Source: a virus. Taken from it: a stretch of DNA of 33,902 nucleotides. Under the pieces are notes generated by a model. It searched no databases, had not been told where the DNA came from, and saw only the letters and a program-made list of their open reading frames with translations. Of this stretch, positions 24,424-31,800 are shown piece by piece. The position numbers and the translations under genes are program-made. Position 1 is the stretch's first letter. Each line of letters begins with the position of its first letter. Where the stretch lies: IMG/VR virus record IMGVR_UViG_3300027987_000362, positions 1 through 33,902 of that record; one strand, written 5' to 3'.

Positions 24424-26233
24424 CTTCGAGTCCCTTGATTCGGATCATGAAGGTTTCTGGGTCGTCAATGTTGGCTGCTTCTAGTACTCGCTTGTAGCTC
24501 TCGCTGAAGATTTGAATGGCTTGAGCGAGGGCTTGGCCGAGTTCGGGGAACTGCTGCGCGGCAGGTGGGATGTTCTGCATGGCCTCGAGAACCCGGGCGA
24601 TGTAGGAGGCAGCGAGCTGATCGATCATGATCTGCTTCTGCATCTCGCTCTCGGGGTTCATGGAGTCGTCGATGGCTGCGATGTCGAAGGAGGCGAGGTC
24701 GCCTTCGTCTTGGGGGCGCAGCCAGCGAAGGAGGAACCGGGCGTCCTCGGTGCCGTAGCGGCGCTGTAGGCGAAGGGCGTCTGGCTCAGCGTAGGACTCG
24801 TAGAAGGCTTTGAGGTCGTTGCCGAGGCGGGAGAGGGTCTCTCGGTCTCGGGTGAGGTTGAGCTTCAGCTTGAGGGAGCCCTGCTGGAGCATGGCGATCA
24901 GGTTGGTGGCTGGGCTGGGGTGGCCGCCCAGACGGCTCTCTCGGCCGAAGAAGGGGTCACTGGTGCCCATGATGCGCTCGGCACCGGCGAAGAGGACCTG
25001 CATGACTTGGACGTTGGGCTGCACGATGGGCAGCTTGCGAAGGTCAGTGCGGATTCCTTCGATGTCGTCGGTGTGAATCCACTGACCCGGCACGAAGGGC
25101 TTGCCGATCAGGTTGCGGTCGCGGGTGAAGCCCATGATTGAGTTGTTGAGTGTGATGGCGTCGATGGCTTGGTTGAGCATTGTGGTGACGCCCCGCTGAA
25201 GGTGCTCGAGCATCTCCGCCCCACCTTGGTCATGGGCCATGCCGCTCGCTGCGCTGCGGCTGAGCTGGTAGTAGTTCCAACCGAAGGTGGGGTAGGGGTA
25301 GGTGCCGACGTAGAGGAGGTTGCCCTCTCGGTCGAGCCAGATCAGCAAGGGCGGGTAGAGCTTGCCGCCGGTCTTGTTGTCGGGGTTCTCCATCGGCTGA
25401 ATGCCCTTGGTCATGGGGAACTCGACCAGGACTTCGTAGATGCAGTAGGGGGCGAACATGCGGCTAGCGGGGACGGGGCCGAAGCCTTTGCTGCCTTCGA
25501 GATTGCTGTTGAGGGCGGGAAGGTCGGGCTCGGTCTTGAGGAGCTTCTCTACCGCCTTCTTGTCCCAGCCCTTGTTGGCTGCGATGGTCTCGATCTCCTG
25601 CCGGTACATCGGCACCTCACGAATCACCCAGGGGGACTCGTCGATCGAGCAGCCGGGCTGCCACATGATGTTCTGGCGGGGAATGTGTTGGAGAGAGGGG
25701 CCGTGGCTCACGCGCACCTTCTGGAGGCGGGGCTTGCCGTTGCCAGGGGCGAAGCGCCACTTGTCCTTCGGCCCCCACATAAGGCGGAAGATGCTCTCGT
25801 TCAGGACCTCGCTCTCACGGGTGACGTCGTAGAGGGTGCCGCTCAGGTCGAACACTCGGCGGACTGAGCCCTCGTCGCTGAGGAACTTGGCGACCTGGCG
25901 ACCCATGTCGTCGGCTGGGCTGCCCTGGTCCTCGTTGTCGGTGCTGTGGATCCAGATGCGCTCGGTGGGGATGAGGGACTGGTGACGCTGAGCGTGGATC
26001 TGGTCCAAGTGCGTGCGGATCAGGGGGTAGACGATGTTGCTGGCGTCCTGGAAGGGCGTGTTGCGAGTCGCTGACGCTGGCTTCGCGTAGTACCAGTCCC
26101 AGAGGGTCGGGATGCACTTGAAGAGGTACTCGTGCACGCTCTTGGCGTACTCGAGCAGCTCCCTCATGTGGGGCTCGAGCTTCAAGCGGTCGACGTTGAG
26201 AGCTTGGCCTGGTTCAGCCAGCAGGTTGGCCAC
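24305..26233 (-). CDS. Portal protein
   Basis: A 642-aa protein in the canonical slot after TerL. The N-terminal region has an aspartate/aromatic-rich wing (LFKCIPTLWDWYYAKP) and FQDASNIVYPLIRTHLDQIH, which is frequent in podovirus portals. The centre (about 270-420) has beta-rich stem and crown-like strands and the conserved-looking helix ERIMGTSDPFFGRESRLGG. The C-terminus is long and helical, as in barrel domains. I chose GTG at 26233 as the start because it overlaps the previous stop (TAGTG) and has GGAAGGGA upstream; the ATG 66 nt earlier would overlap the previous gene heavily. The portal is the DNA channel and the docking point for terminase and adaptor. Confidence 0.85.
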   Translation of the reverse strand: MANLLAEPGQALNVDRLKLEPHMRELLEYAKSVHEYLFKCIPTLWDWYYAKPASATRNTPFQDASNIVYPLIRTHLDQIHAQRHQSLIPTERIWIHSTDNEDQGSPADDMGRQVAKFLSDEGSVRRVFDLSGTLYDVTRESEVLNESIFRLMWGPKDKWRFAPGNGKPRLQKVRVSHGPSLQHIPRQNIMWQPGCSIDESPWVIREVPMYRQEIETIAANKGWDKKAVEKLLKTEPDLPALNSNLEGSKGFGPVPASRMFAPYCIYEVLVEFPMTKGIQPMENPDNKTGGKLYPPLLIWLDREGNLLYVGTYPYPTFGWNYYQLSRSAASGMAHDQGGAEMLEHLQRGVTTMLNQAIDAITLNNSIMGFTRDRNLIGKPFVPGQWIHTDDIEGIRTDLRKLPIVQPNVQVMQVLFAGAERIMGTSDPFFGRESRLGGHPSPATNLIAMLQQGSLKLKLNLTRDRETLSRLGNDLKAFYESYAEPDALRLQRRYGTEDARFLLRWLRPQDEGDLASFDIAAIDDSMNPESEMQKQIMIDQLAASYIARVLEAMQNIPPAAQQFPELGQALAQAIQIFSESYKRVLEAANIDDPETFMIRIKGLEDATKQSIDRMGETATSALASLSAANPAAGIPAVPNGVGL

Positions 26234-26583
26234 TACTGTCCCTTCCGCCCCTGAGGCTGCCCGTTGGTCTTGGCGTGGCCGTTGGTCTCGGCGAACCACT
26301 CGCTTGGGAGGATCGGGTCGAAGAAAAAGCGAGGGGTAGTGGTTTGGACTGAGGCGCCTTGGAGGACCTCACCTCGGTACATGAGGACGCAGTCCTGGCC
26401 GTCGACCTTGGCGTAGGGGGCGCCTGGGAGGGTTCGCCAGCCGCCGTTCTCGGCTTTGCCTGCGTCGATCTGGTGCTGCACGGCGCAAAGGAGGTACTCA
26501 ACGCCGGGCTGTGCGTGGAAGAACACGATGAGGTCTTCGAGGGAGGGTCGCTTGGGCATTTCAAGGAAGCCTTGCTCAGCCAT
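26233..26583 (-). CDS. Hypothetical protein upstream of portal (116 aa)
   Basis: The start at 26583 is preferred over the ATG two codons earlier, because an AGGAG lies at good distance from it. The product begins MAEQGFLEMPKRPSLEDLIV and has a compact alpha/beta region up to about residue 90, including FFHAQPGVEYLLCAVQHQID and GAPYAKVDGQDCVLMYRGE. The tail is Gly/Gln/Lys-rich. It overlaps portal by one base and the 35-aa ORF by 8 nt. No family is recognised; it is possibly a head-assembly accessory. Confidence 0.7.
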   Translation of the reverse strand: MAEQGFLEMPKRPSLEDLIVFFHAQPGVEYLLCAVQHQIDAGKAENGGWRTLPGAPYAKVDGQDCVLMYRGEVLQGASVQTTTPRFFFDPILPSEWFAETNGHAKTNGQPQGRKGQ

Positions 26584-26683
26584 TGTCATTCTCCTGCTGT
26601 GTGAGTTCGAGTAGTTCGGTTCCTAGGGGGCCGGGCTGCGAGCCTCCAGTAGCACACCAGCCCTGCTCTTCGTACTGGCTCAA
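26576..26683 (-). CDS. Short TTG-started ORF (35 aa) coupled to the upstream gene
   Basis: A TTG overlaps the stop of the 118-aa gene (TTGA) and has GAGGT five bases upstream, a good ribosome site. It encodes SQYEEQGWCATGG, then a Pro/Gly turn and TELLELTQQ, and ends across the start of the next gene. The VP..L..YE..GW pattern continues upstream in the same frame (RIFVPRSALSQYEEQGW). That may mean the true product extends upstream through a -1 frameshift from the 118-aa gene, or that a base is missing in the sequence. Confidence 0.5.
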   Translation of the reverse strand: MSQYEEQGWCATGGSQPGPLGTELLELTQQENDNG

Positions 26684-27036
26684 TGCTGACCTCGGGACGA
26701 AGATCCGAGTGCGCGCCGCTGCGAGCGGTTGAACGAGGCGACCGGCACCGCGGATGGGAGGACGACTCGGGTTGGATGCTTGAGGGTGGAGATTGATCGC
26801 GCAGTAGCGAGGACGATCTGGTCGAGTAGCCAGTTCGTCTCGAGACCGTCCAGAGCCTTGTCGATGTGGGGCTGCACTTGGCTGAGCCATCGGTCCCTCG
26901 CAGTGGTTTCCTCGTCGAGCTCCCCCAGTTCGACAAGGTCGGTGATCTCACGGGCGATCTCTGCCACTGCGAATGGCACTAGGACCTTGATGACTCGGCC
27001 GCCTTGGGCGCTGCGGCCTATGATTTGAGCGTCCAT
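26680..27036 (-). CDS. Hypothetical helical protein after TerL (118 aa)
   Basis: The ATG overlaps the TerL stop by one base (TGATG). The protein begins MDAQIIGRSAQGGRVIKVLV, has an acidic helical middle (ITDLVELGELDEETTARDRW) and further helices up to about residue 85, and then a basic tail that may be affected by a frameshift. No enzyme motif is visible. It is transcribed with the packaging genes and may be a packaging or head accessory. The last 25 residues are less convincing than the rest. Confidence 0.65.
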   Translation of the reverse strand: MDAQIIGRSAQGGRVIKVLVPFAVAEIAREITDLVELGELDEETTARDRWLSQVQPHIDKALDGLETNWLLDQIVLATARSISTLKHPTRVVLPSAVPVASFNRSQRRALGSSSRGQH

Positions 27037-28697
27037 CAGTAACCCGTCACTGGGTCCATCCCCAGCTTGCTTCGGCTCATTGCTCCATACATTGCTTCCT
27101 GCTCTTCCTCATCGGTGAGTGGTCTGACGAGTGCCTTGTCGTAGGCGAGCGCGTCTAGGAGGTCCCGGGTGCGGGAGTAGGGGTACTGACTGAACTCCTC
27201 GAAGAAGTCGTCGGTGTTGCGGCGGTTCAGGTAGTACACCCCATCATCCCACCCGTTGATCTTGTCTCGAATGCGTGTGTCTTTGTTGGTTCTGCCTGGC
27301 TTGAGTGGAATTGAGCTGAGGTTGTAGTCCTGGTAGGTGCGGCCAGGACCCTGTAGGTCTTGAATCCAATGTCGGTAGAGTGTGCTGAAGTTGACCTCTT
27401 CGATGTAGACCTTTGAGTAGCCGAAGAGGCGAGAGAGTTTGAAGACCTCGTGGATGACGTCGATAGGGCGACAGAGGAGCCCCTTCGCGTAGAGGATGTA
27501 GCGGCGGCCCCAGGGGTCGATGCCTTCGACCAGTAGGCCGTTGCGGGCATTGGGCTCCCGCTTTCGGTCGGAGCTCTCAGCCGGCGCTGGGTCGAGGAAG
27601 CAGGCCACGTTGAGCTGGTTCAGGCGAACGAAGCGGGGGGCGGTGAGGGGCTCGTGCTGGGCGCTCCGCCTCGGCTTGTGGGAGTCGGGCTCGATCTCGA
27701 TCGTACGGGGGCCTTCCTCGTCTCGGTGGATTTGGAAGTAGCGGACCGTCTCGATGTCGAAGGCTTGGTCTTCGCCGGGGACGGGGTTGGTCATGTACTG
27801 GGCGAGGAAGGAGGTTGGGTTGGCCCAGTAGATGCGCATCAGGCTCTCTCGGCTAAAGAGCTCGGGCAGGATTGGATCTCCGCCTAGCGAGGGAGTTCGG
27901 TCGGGCTTCTCGAGAGCCGCCCTTCGGTAGAGCACGTAGCCGTACTTGAGGAGCAGCAAGGCGTAGACATCATCGTACGTCCAGGGCGTGCAGTTGACGT
28001 AGACGAGGCCGCTCTCGGCTGGGCGCATCAAAGCGGTGTGCGCGAGCACCCAGTTCTTCGCTCGCTGCATCTCGGCTTGGGAGTCCCGCTCTCGGTTGCC
28101 GATGATGTCGTCGAGGATGATCTTGGGCCAGTGGTGGCCGACCACACCGGAGCCCATACCCCAGGCGCTGATGGAGGGCTCAGGGTCGCCGATGCGCCGC
28201 CCTTCTAGTTCGATCTCGCTGTCGGACCACTTGAGCGACTGAGGGCGGCTCAGCTCGTCGTGACGGCTGACTCCTCGGGGGAGGATCTCGGGCCACAGTT
28301 CGCTGATCCATTCGGAGCGCTCGAGGACCGAGCGGATCGCTCGCAGCCAGTTGGTAGCGTTGTTCTCGGCTGCGTTGATGATCGCGATGGGCTTGTCGGG
28401 CTCCTTCAGGATCTGCCAAAGGGCGTTAGCGATCGTGCCAACGCTCGACTTGAGATGCCCTCGGGGAATCTGACTCATCAGCCGATCCCGGTTCTTCTCG
28501 CCCCAGCTCTCAATGTAGGTGCAGAGTTCGCCGTGTAGTTGGGGGTTGAGGTCGCCGTAGCCGAGCACGAGGGAGCAGAACTGGTAGAGGGAGCCTTCGA
28601 GGTTGGCCCGCATCAGTTTGCGCTGCGTGTGGGTGAGTTCGCTGGGGCGGCCCTGCGACTCGCCCATGTCGAAGAGGATTTCGCTAGCGGTCGTCAT
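27036..28697 (-). CDS. terL: Terminase large subunit (ATPase-nuclease)
   Basis: The packaging motor. The N-terminal ATPase has a Walker A-like QIPRGHLKSS (residues 76-85), a coupling region IIN, Walker B IILDD (193-197) and a motif III-like VNCTPW (around 232). The C-terminal nuclease has its acidic residues in FLDPA, VYIEE and DLLDALAY, the RNase H-like triad of large terminases. Length (553 aa) is normal. It overlaps TerS by 14 nt. The enzyme translocates concatemeric DNA into the prohead using ATP and cuts it; cutting mode (cos or headful) cannot be read from this alone. Confidence 0.95.
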   Translation of the reverse strand: MTTASEILFDMGESQGRPSELTHTQRKLMRANLEGSLYQFCSLVLGYGDLNPQLHGELCTYIESWGEKNRDRLMSQIPRGHLKSSVGTIANALWQILKEPDKPIAIINAAENNATNWLRAIRSVLERSEWISELWPEILPRGVSRHDELSRPQSLKWSDSEIELEGRRIGDPEPSISAWGMGSGVVGHHWPKIILDDIIGNRERDSQAEMQRAKNWVLAHTALMRPAESGLVYVNCTPWTYDDVYALLLLKYGYVLYRRAALEKPDRTPSLGGDPILPELFSRESLMRIYWANPTSFLAQYMTNPVPGEDQAFDIETVRYFQIHRDEEGPRTIEIEPDSHKPRRSAQHEPLTAPRFVRLNQLNVACFLDPAPAESSDRKREPNARNGLLVEGIDPWGRRYILYAKGLLCRPIDVIHEVFKLSRLFGYSKVYIEEVNFSTLYRHWIQDLQGPGRTYQDYNLSSIPLKPGRTNKDTRIRDKINGWDDGVYYLNRRNTDDFFEEFSQYPYSRTRDLLDALAYDKALVRPLTDEEEQEAMYGAMSRSKLGMDPVTGY

Positions 28698-29271
28698 CGC
28701 TGCTCTCGGGCTTCAGTCGAGTGGCCGTGGGGAGAGCTGCCTTGCCGCTGAGGATCTCAGTGTCGATGGTGCGCTTGGGGGCCTCTACTTGAGCCATCTT
28801 CTCGACGTAGGCGGCCATAGAGGCACCTAGGGAGGTTTGAGTGGTGGCAGAGGCGTTGGCCAGGTTGGTGAGGCTGCGGCTGAGCGCAGAGGGGATGATC
28901 GAGTCCTTGAGGCCCAGGAGCATCTTGGCTTGCTCTTTGCCCGGTGTCAGGGCGATCGCGAGCATGGCTTCGAGTAGCTCTACTTGTCGCTCGGCCAGCT
29001 TCACCCGGCAGACTGAGGCCGCCATCGTGCTCTGGTGCACTCGCTGGCGCACCTGCCGGAAGTCACTGCTGCTTCGGCGCTCTGCCAACGTGTCGAGGGG
29101 GACACCGAGGCGAGCTGCTAGGTCTTCGAGGTCCGCGCCTTTCACCTCAGCCATTGCTAAGGCGTAGTCATGGAACTCCTGCTGACGGTCTACGTAGGCC
29201 GGAAGACGGAGCGGATGGCGGATTGGGTTCCGCTCTTCCTGATCGTCGAGCTCGTCTGAGTCGAAGTCCAC
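28684..29271 (-). CDS. terS: Terminase small subunit-like protein (195 aa)
   Basis: It directly precedes and overlaps TerL, the standard place for TerS. Residues about 40-65 contain a helix-turn-helix-like segment (ADLEDLAARLGVPLDTLAER), as used for DNA recognition. A central helical region (about 75-120) may oligomerise, and the C-terminus is basic and polar. The only in-frame start giving full length is GTG at 29271, which lacks a clear Shine-Dalgarno. TerS rings recognise the packaging site and control TerL. The assignment rests on position and the N-terminal motif. Confidence 0.75.
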   Translation of the reverse strand: MDFDSDELDDQEERNPIRHPLRLPAYVDRQQEFHDYALAMAEVKGADLEDLAARLGVPLDTLAERRSSSDFRQVRQRVHQSTMAASVCRVKLAERQVELLEAMLAIALTPGKEQAKMLLGLKDSIIPSALSRSLTNLANASATTQTSLGASMAAYVEKMAQVEAPKRTIDTEILSGKAALPTATRLKPESSDDDR

Positions 29272-29306
29272 GCAGGGGAGAGTAACGAGCAGGTAGTGGG
29301 TAGGTC

Positions 29307-29361
29307 AAGAAAAGCGAAGGGGACAAGCTCTTTGGGGGGGTCCTTGGGAGCTCGTCCCCTT
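29307..29361 (-). terminator. Strong intrinsic terminator ahead of the terminase operon (minus strand)
   Basis: Read on the minus strand, AAGGGGACGAGCTC pairs with GAGCTTGTCCCCTT, giving a 14-bp stem that is perfect if one G-U wobble is counted. The loop is 17 nt (29331-29347) and is C-rich. The stem is followed by CGCTTTTCTT, a U-rich tail. On the plus strand the wobble becomes A-C and no U-tract follows, so it is directional. It separates the wHTH gene from TerS. Confidence 0.75.
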
Positions 29362-29422
29362 GCCTAGCACGAAGGATGTCATCGCAGTGACGGGCTGATT
29401 GTGGCTCAGCTCGAAGGGACCG

Positions 29423-29824
29423 TCAACTCTGCAGGTGCTGGGGTATCGAGACTCGGCCTTTGTGGATCAGCATGCCCCAGCCGTCCTCGGTGTCGTCGGG
29501 GAACTGCTCGGCCTCATAGCGCATGCGCCAAGCCCAGTGCTCTCGAAGAGCCCAGCGACCCTTGTTGGTGATGCGGTAGATGTCTCGAGCGGTGCCGCTC
29601 TTCGCTACCGGGCGGATCGTCCCCTGCTCGATTCCTCGCTGGATTGCCTGGGCTACCGAGCGGAGCGTGAAGTGAGGGGCTGTGCTCTGGAGGCGCTGAG
29701 CGGTCTGCCAGCCGTGCTGGATCAGCATGTGGAGCAGGACCTCGGTTTCGTTCGAGAAGTGCTGGCTTGGCCAGAGGGGGCGGGGCTCGAGGGGGCGGGC
29801 GCCAGGGATCGGGATGGTTGCCAT
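29423..29824 (-). CDS. Winged-helix-like DNA-binding protein (133 aa)
   Basis: Residues about 25-90 look like a winged helix: helix VLLHMLIQHGWQTAQRLQST, recognition-like helix LRSVAQAIQRGIEQGTI, then a strand pair ending YRITNKGRWALREHW. The 'Y-x-x-T-x-x-G-R-x-A-L' ending is the typical wing and final helix of PadR/MarR-like regulators. The C-terminal 35 residues are acidic then basic. AAAGGAG lies upstream of the ATG. A 13-bp palindrome sits about 70 bp before the start and a terminator right after the gene, so it is probably a monocistronic regulator. It shares the YRxTNxGRxAL motif with the next gene upstream. Confidence 0.75.
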   Translation of the reverse strand: MATIPIPGARPLEPRPLWPSQHFSNETEVLLHMLIQHGWQTAQRLQSTAPHFTLRSVAQAIQRGIEQGTIRPVAKSGTARDIYRITNKGRWALREHWAWRMRYEAEQFPDDTEDGWGMLIHKGRVSIPQHLQS

Positions 29825-29892
29825 TGCTGGGTGTTCTCCTTTGGCTAGTGGGGGTTAGGTTAGCGGAGTAGCAGGGAATGTGCAAGTGAATC

Positions 29893-29905
29893 CCTAGAAT
29901 CTAGG
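29893..29905. promoter_or_regulatory. 13-bp perfect palindrome upstream of wHTH gene, possible operator
   Basis: CCTAGA-A-TCTAGG is a perfect inverted repeat with 6-bp arms around one base, about 70 bp upstream of the 133-aa wHTH gene. Dimeric winged-helix regulators often bind such sites. Nothing in the neighbourhood codes here. The operator role is inferred. Confidence 0.45.
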
Positions 29906-30046
29906 TCTTGATTTGGGGGTGCTTTACGTCAACTCGAAGGCGAGTGTGGGGGGTGGTCCCCTCCCTCGGCCCTACAGGGTGAGAGTCACTAACGAAACGC
30001 ACGAGGATGGCGCAGGACGGGCGATCAGGCGAGCGGAGGGTGAGGA

Positions 30047-30086
30047 CAGCGCCCTAGGCTGCGATGAGGGCAGGGCTAGGGCGCTG
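30047..30086 (-). repeat. 11-bp perfect hairpin after the upstream wHTH gene
   Basis: CAGCGCCCTAG (30047-30057) is exactly complementary to CTAGGGCGCTG (30076-30086) with an 18-nt loop. It begins about 16 nt beyond the stop of the 181-aa gene. There is no U-run, so it is not a classic intrinsic terminator. It could be an RNA stability hairpin, a rho-linked pause or a processing site. Confidence 0.55.
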
Positions 30087-30102
30087 GTTGAGGGTTAGCG
30101 GG

Positions 30103-30648
30103 CTAGCGGGTTGGGATGCGGATGCCGAGCCGAGCGGCGATGGCACAGGCGCTCTCGGTCCTAGCCCGCATGGCCTCAGCCTTCTCGCAGTGCGCTCGCC
30201 ATGAGCTGCGGAGGTCAGTGAGCTCCATCGCCAGCAGCTTCAAGCTTGGGGGACCTTGGGAGAGGTTGAGCTGCGGACACGGGGCGATTACCGGAGGGCG
30301 GCCCGAGAACTCGCCTCGGCCGTCAGCCTTCTCGTTCTCGAGCTCGATGGGCAGAGCGATTTCAAACTGGTTCCGAATGTCGGCCCAGTCAGGCTCAGCG
30401 AGCGCGAGCCGGCCAGCATTGGTCGCCCGGTAGCCCCAGTGCATCCACTCGGCTCGAGAGCGCTTGTTGAGGCAGCGCTCTGCGATCAGCGTGCGTGTCG
30501 TTGCGGTGGCCCAACGCCAGCCGAGATGGAAGTGAGCTTCGCTGAGCCCCGAAGCCTCCTGGAGATGGCGGCAAGTCTGCGGGCCGTAGCAGACCAGAGC
30601 GCCGACGAGCTGCATTCCGATGTGCTTCGCATTCTGTCTGTCTGTCAT
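30103..30648 (-). CDS. Second winged-helix-like regulator (181 aa)
   Basis: The start at 30648 is preferred because AAGGGA lies five bases upstream; longer in-frame starts (up to 30741) would read through the candidate operator. Residues about 10-90 resemble a winged helix: GMQLVGALVCYGPQTCRHLQ, a recognition-like helix, then HWGYRATNAGRLALAEPDW as wing and last helix. This ends like the 133-aa gene (YRxTNxGRxAL), pointing to a divergent paralogous pair. The C-terminus carries a Pro-rich linker and a helix with several Ala, Cys and Arg residues. Matching 11-bp motifs lie upstream. Function as a regulator of late or early genes is inferred. Confidence 0.65.
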   Translation of the reverse strand: MTDRQNAKHIGMQLVGALVCYGPQTCRHLQEASGLSEAHFHLGWRWATATTRTLIAERCLNKRSRAEWMHWGYRATNAGRLALAEPDWADIRNQFEIALPIELENEKADGRGEFSGRPPVIAPCPQLNLSQGPPSLKLLAMELTDLRSSWRAHCEKAEAMRARTESACAIAARLGIRIPTR

Positions 30649-30668
30649 GAGGGTCCCTTCGGTCGTTT

Positions 30669-30768
30669 GCGGTAAGTTAGTGTGCCCCACCCGACTTCTG
30701 TGTGCCGCCAACATACCCTCAAAGGGAAGGCCACACCTCATTGTCGGTTGGTCTAAGTAGCTTACCGC
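30669..30768. promoter_or_regulatory. Inverted pair of GCGGTAAGYTA motifs, candidate operator
   Basis: GCGGTAAGTTA (30669-30679, plus) and GCGGTAAGCTA (30758-30768, minus) match at 10 of 11 positions and face each other about 78 bp apart, just upstream of the 181-aa regulator. TACCCTC also recurs at 30714-30720, 30774-30780 and 30958-30964. Autoregulation or DNA looping is a reasonable inference. Confidence 0.45.
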
Positions 30769-30904
30769 CTACCTACCCTCACTGCTAGCTTGACAAAATC
30801 AGGCTGACCTCACGTCCCCGATGGTTCGGACGTGGAAGTGTGTCCGGAGCCCTCTCGCGACGTCGATTTTCGAAAGCGAATTTTCCCGAGCGAATGAGAA
30901 AGTT

Positions 30905-30932
30905 TTGAGAAAGTCTCGCGCGCGCGTATAAA
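30905..30932 (+). promoter_or_regulatory. Sigma70-like promoter candidate for rightward transcription
   Basis: TTGAGA (30905-30910), a 16-nt spacer that includes alternating CG, and TATAAA (30927-30932). Each box matches five of six consensus bases, and a second TATAAC follows directly. The first plus-strand gene starts at 31534, so the leader would be nearly 600 nt. Confidence 0.55.
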
Positions 30933-31053
30933 TATAACTAACTAACAAAATTAGACTATACCCTCCCGCTGGGCTCTCACAGAACCCCACCAGCTCCCCG
31001 ACCGCTCCAACCCGCCTTGACCGACCCCCTAAGCCTCCCTTCGACCCTACCAC

Positions 31054-31120
31054 CCGCCAACCGCCCACTAGCTACCCCCCAACAGGCCACCAACCGACCC
31101 AAAAACTCCACCAACCGACC
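31054..31120. repeat. CCACCAACCGACC iteron-like repeats in a C-rich tract
   Basis: Perfect copies lie at 31087-31099 and 31108-31120, exactly 21 bp apart (two helical turns), with a degenerate copy (two mismatches) at 31054-31066. The core CCAACCGAC also occurs inverted at 30743-30751. The minus strand has many G-runs and could form G-quadruplexes. Possible replication or regulator-binding iterons. Confidence 0.5.
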
Positions 31121-31339
31121 GCCGAGTGACTCGTTTTTCGACCTTTCGCCCACCCACTTCCAGAGCCTACCAGATTGACCAGCAAAGTCAACCACTTAGG
31201 GCCAGTTTGGAGGGGAGCAAATGAGGCGAAACTCCGGTGACGAGAGTGACTCACCCCTAGTAACTCCATTTGTGCCTCACTCTCATTTCTAACCACACCC
31301 AAACGCCTAGACCCCGAATCCGCTCGTTTCAGCGCCCCC

Positions 31340-31357
31340 TAGGACTCTCAAGTCCTA
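31340..31357. repeat. 7-bp palindrome TAGGACT/AGTCCTA
   Basis: Perfect 7-bp arms with a 4-nt loop (CTCA), followed on the plus strand by an A-run rather than a T-run, so it is not a plus-strand terminator. Possible operator or RNA hairpin within the long rightward leader. Confidence 0.4.
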
Positions 31358-31533
31358 AAAAGACACACAAACTAGTGTAGTATGCACCAACCATACCAAA
31401 AAACCGCCCTCAGTTGAGAGCGACCCTCAGAATGCTCCCAGCACCTCCCCACCTGCTCGCCGCTTGCGCATTCGGAGGGGCTGTGGTAGGCTGTGAGAAG
31501 TTTGGTTGCACTGAGCAATAGGAGGCCAAGAGT

Positions 31534-31800
31534 ATGACTGATTCGATCGGATACCCCTACTACATCGGTTCTCAGACTGAGGTCCTATGCGACCGTGGGG
31601 GAGGGCTCCACTTCTACAAGCGCCCCAAGAGAGGTCTACCGAGCGGTGCGCTGGTGTTCCGAAGCGAGCACGAAGCCTCAAATGAGTTGGGCTGGGAACG
31701 CGATCGGATTTGGCCAGGGATTCCCAGCGGAACGCGGGTCTATCGATTGCAGAGGTTGAACCAAGGCGGAGCTCACGACCCTGGCATACGAATCGGCTGA
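31534..31800 (+). CDS. Hypothetical protein, first gene of rightward module (88 aa)
   Basis: A strong AGGAGG lies 8-9 nt upstream of the ATG. The product starts MTDSIGYPYYIGSQTEVLCD and continues as short beta strands with many Gly, Arg and aromatic residues (GGGLHFYKRPKRGLPSGALV), then charged turns. It looks like a small compact beta protein. A weak TTGCGC-17-TAGGCT sequence precedes it as a possible local promoter. No family is recognised. Confidence 0.65.
   Translation: MTDSIGYPYYIGSQTEVLCDRGGGLHFYKRPKRGLPSGALVFRSEHEASNELGWERDRIWPGIPSGTRVYRLQRLNQGGAHDPGIRIG

Larger units (their letters stand above)
29825..30102. other. Non-coding gap between the two wHTH genes
   Basis: No convincing gene on either strand. 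It contains the CCTAGA palindrome and the 11-bp hairpin described separately. A weak minus-strand promoter candidate is TTGCAC-17 nt-TAACCT just before the 133-aa gene (three of six consensus matches in each box). Confidence 0.5.
30649..31533. other. Divergent non-coding control region
   Basis: About 885 bp with no convincing gene; the ORFs that cross it are low-complexity artefacts. From left to right it holds the GCGGTAAG motif pair, an AT-rich island next to alternating CG (30914-30960) with a promoter-like sequence, a C-rich tract that is G-rich on the minus strand (30990-31120) with CCAACCGAC repeats, a 7-bp palindrome (31340-31357), and the start region of the rightward genes. Virion genes leave leftward and the small genes rightward. 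This is the likely control region and possibly an origin. Confidence 0.65.

Noticed and set aside
26586-26951. Minus-strand ORF of 121 codons
   Set aside because: Ser/Arg/Pro-rich out-of-frame reading of the 118-aa gene; the other two frames are better explained.
30789-30794. Perfect TTGACA box
   Set aside because: No -10-like hexamer lies 16 to 18 nt downstream on the plus strand.
30799-31302. Minus-strand ORFs in the divergent region
   Set aside because: Gly/Arg/Trp-rich products from a G-rich repeat tract, no ribosome sites; better read as non-coding.
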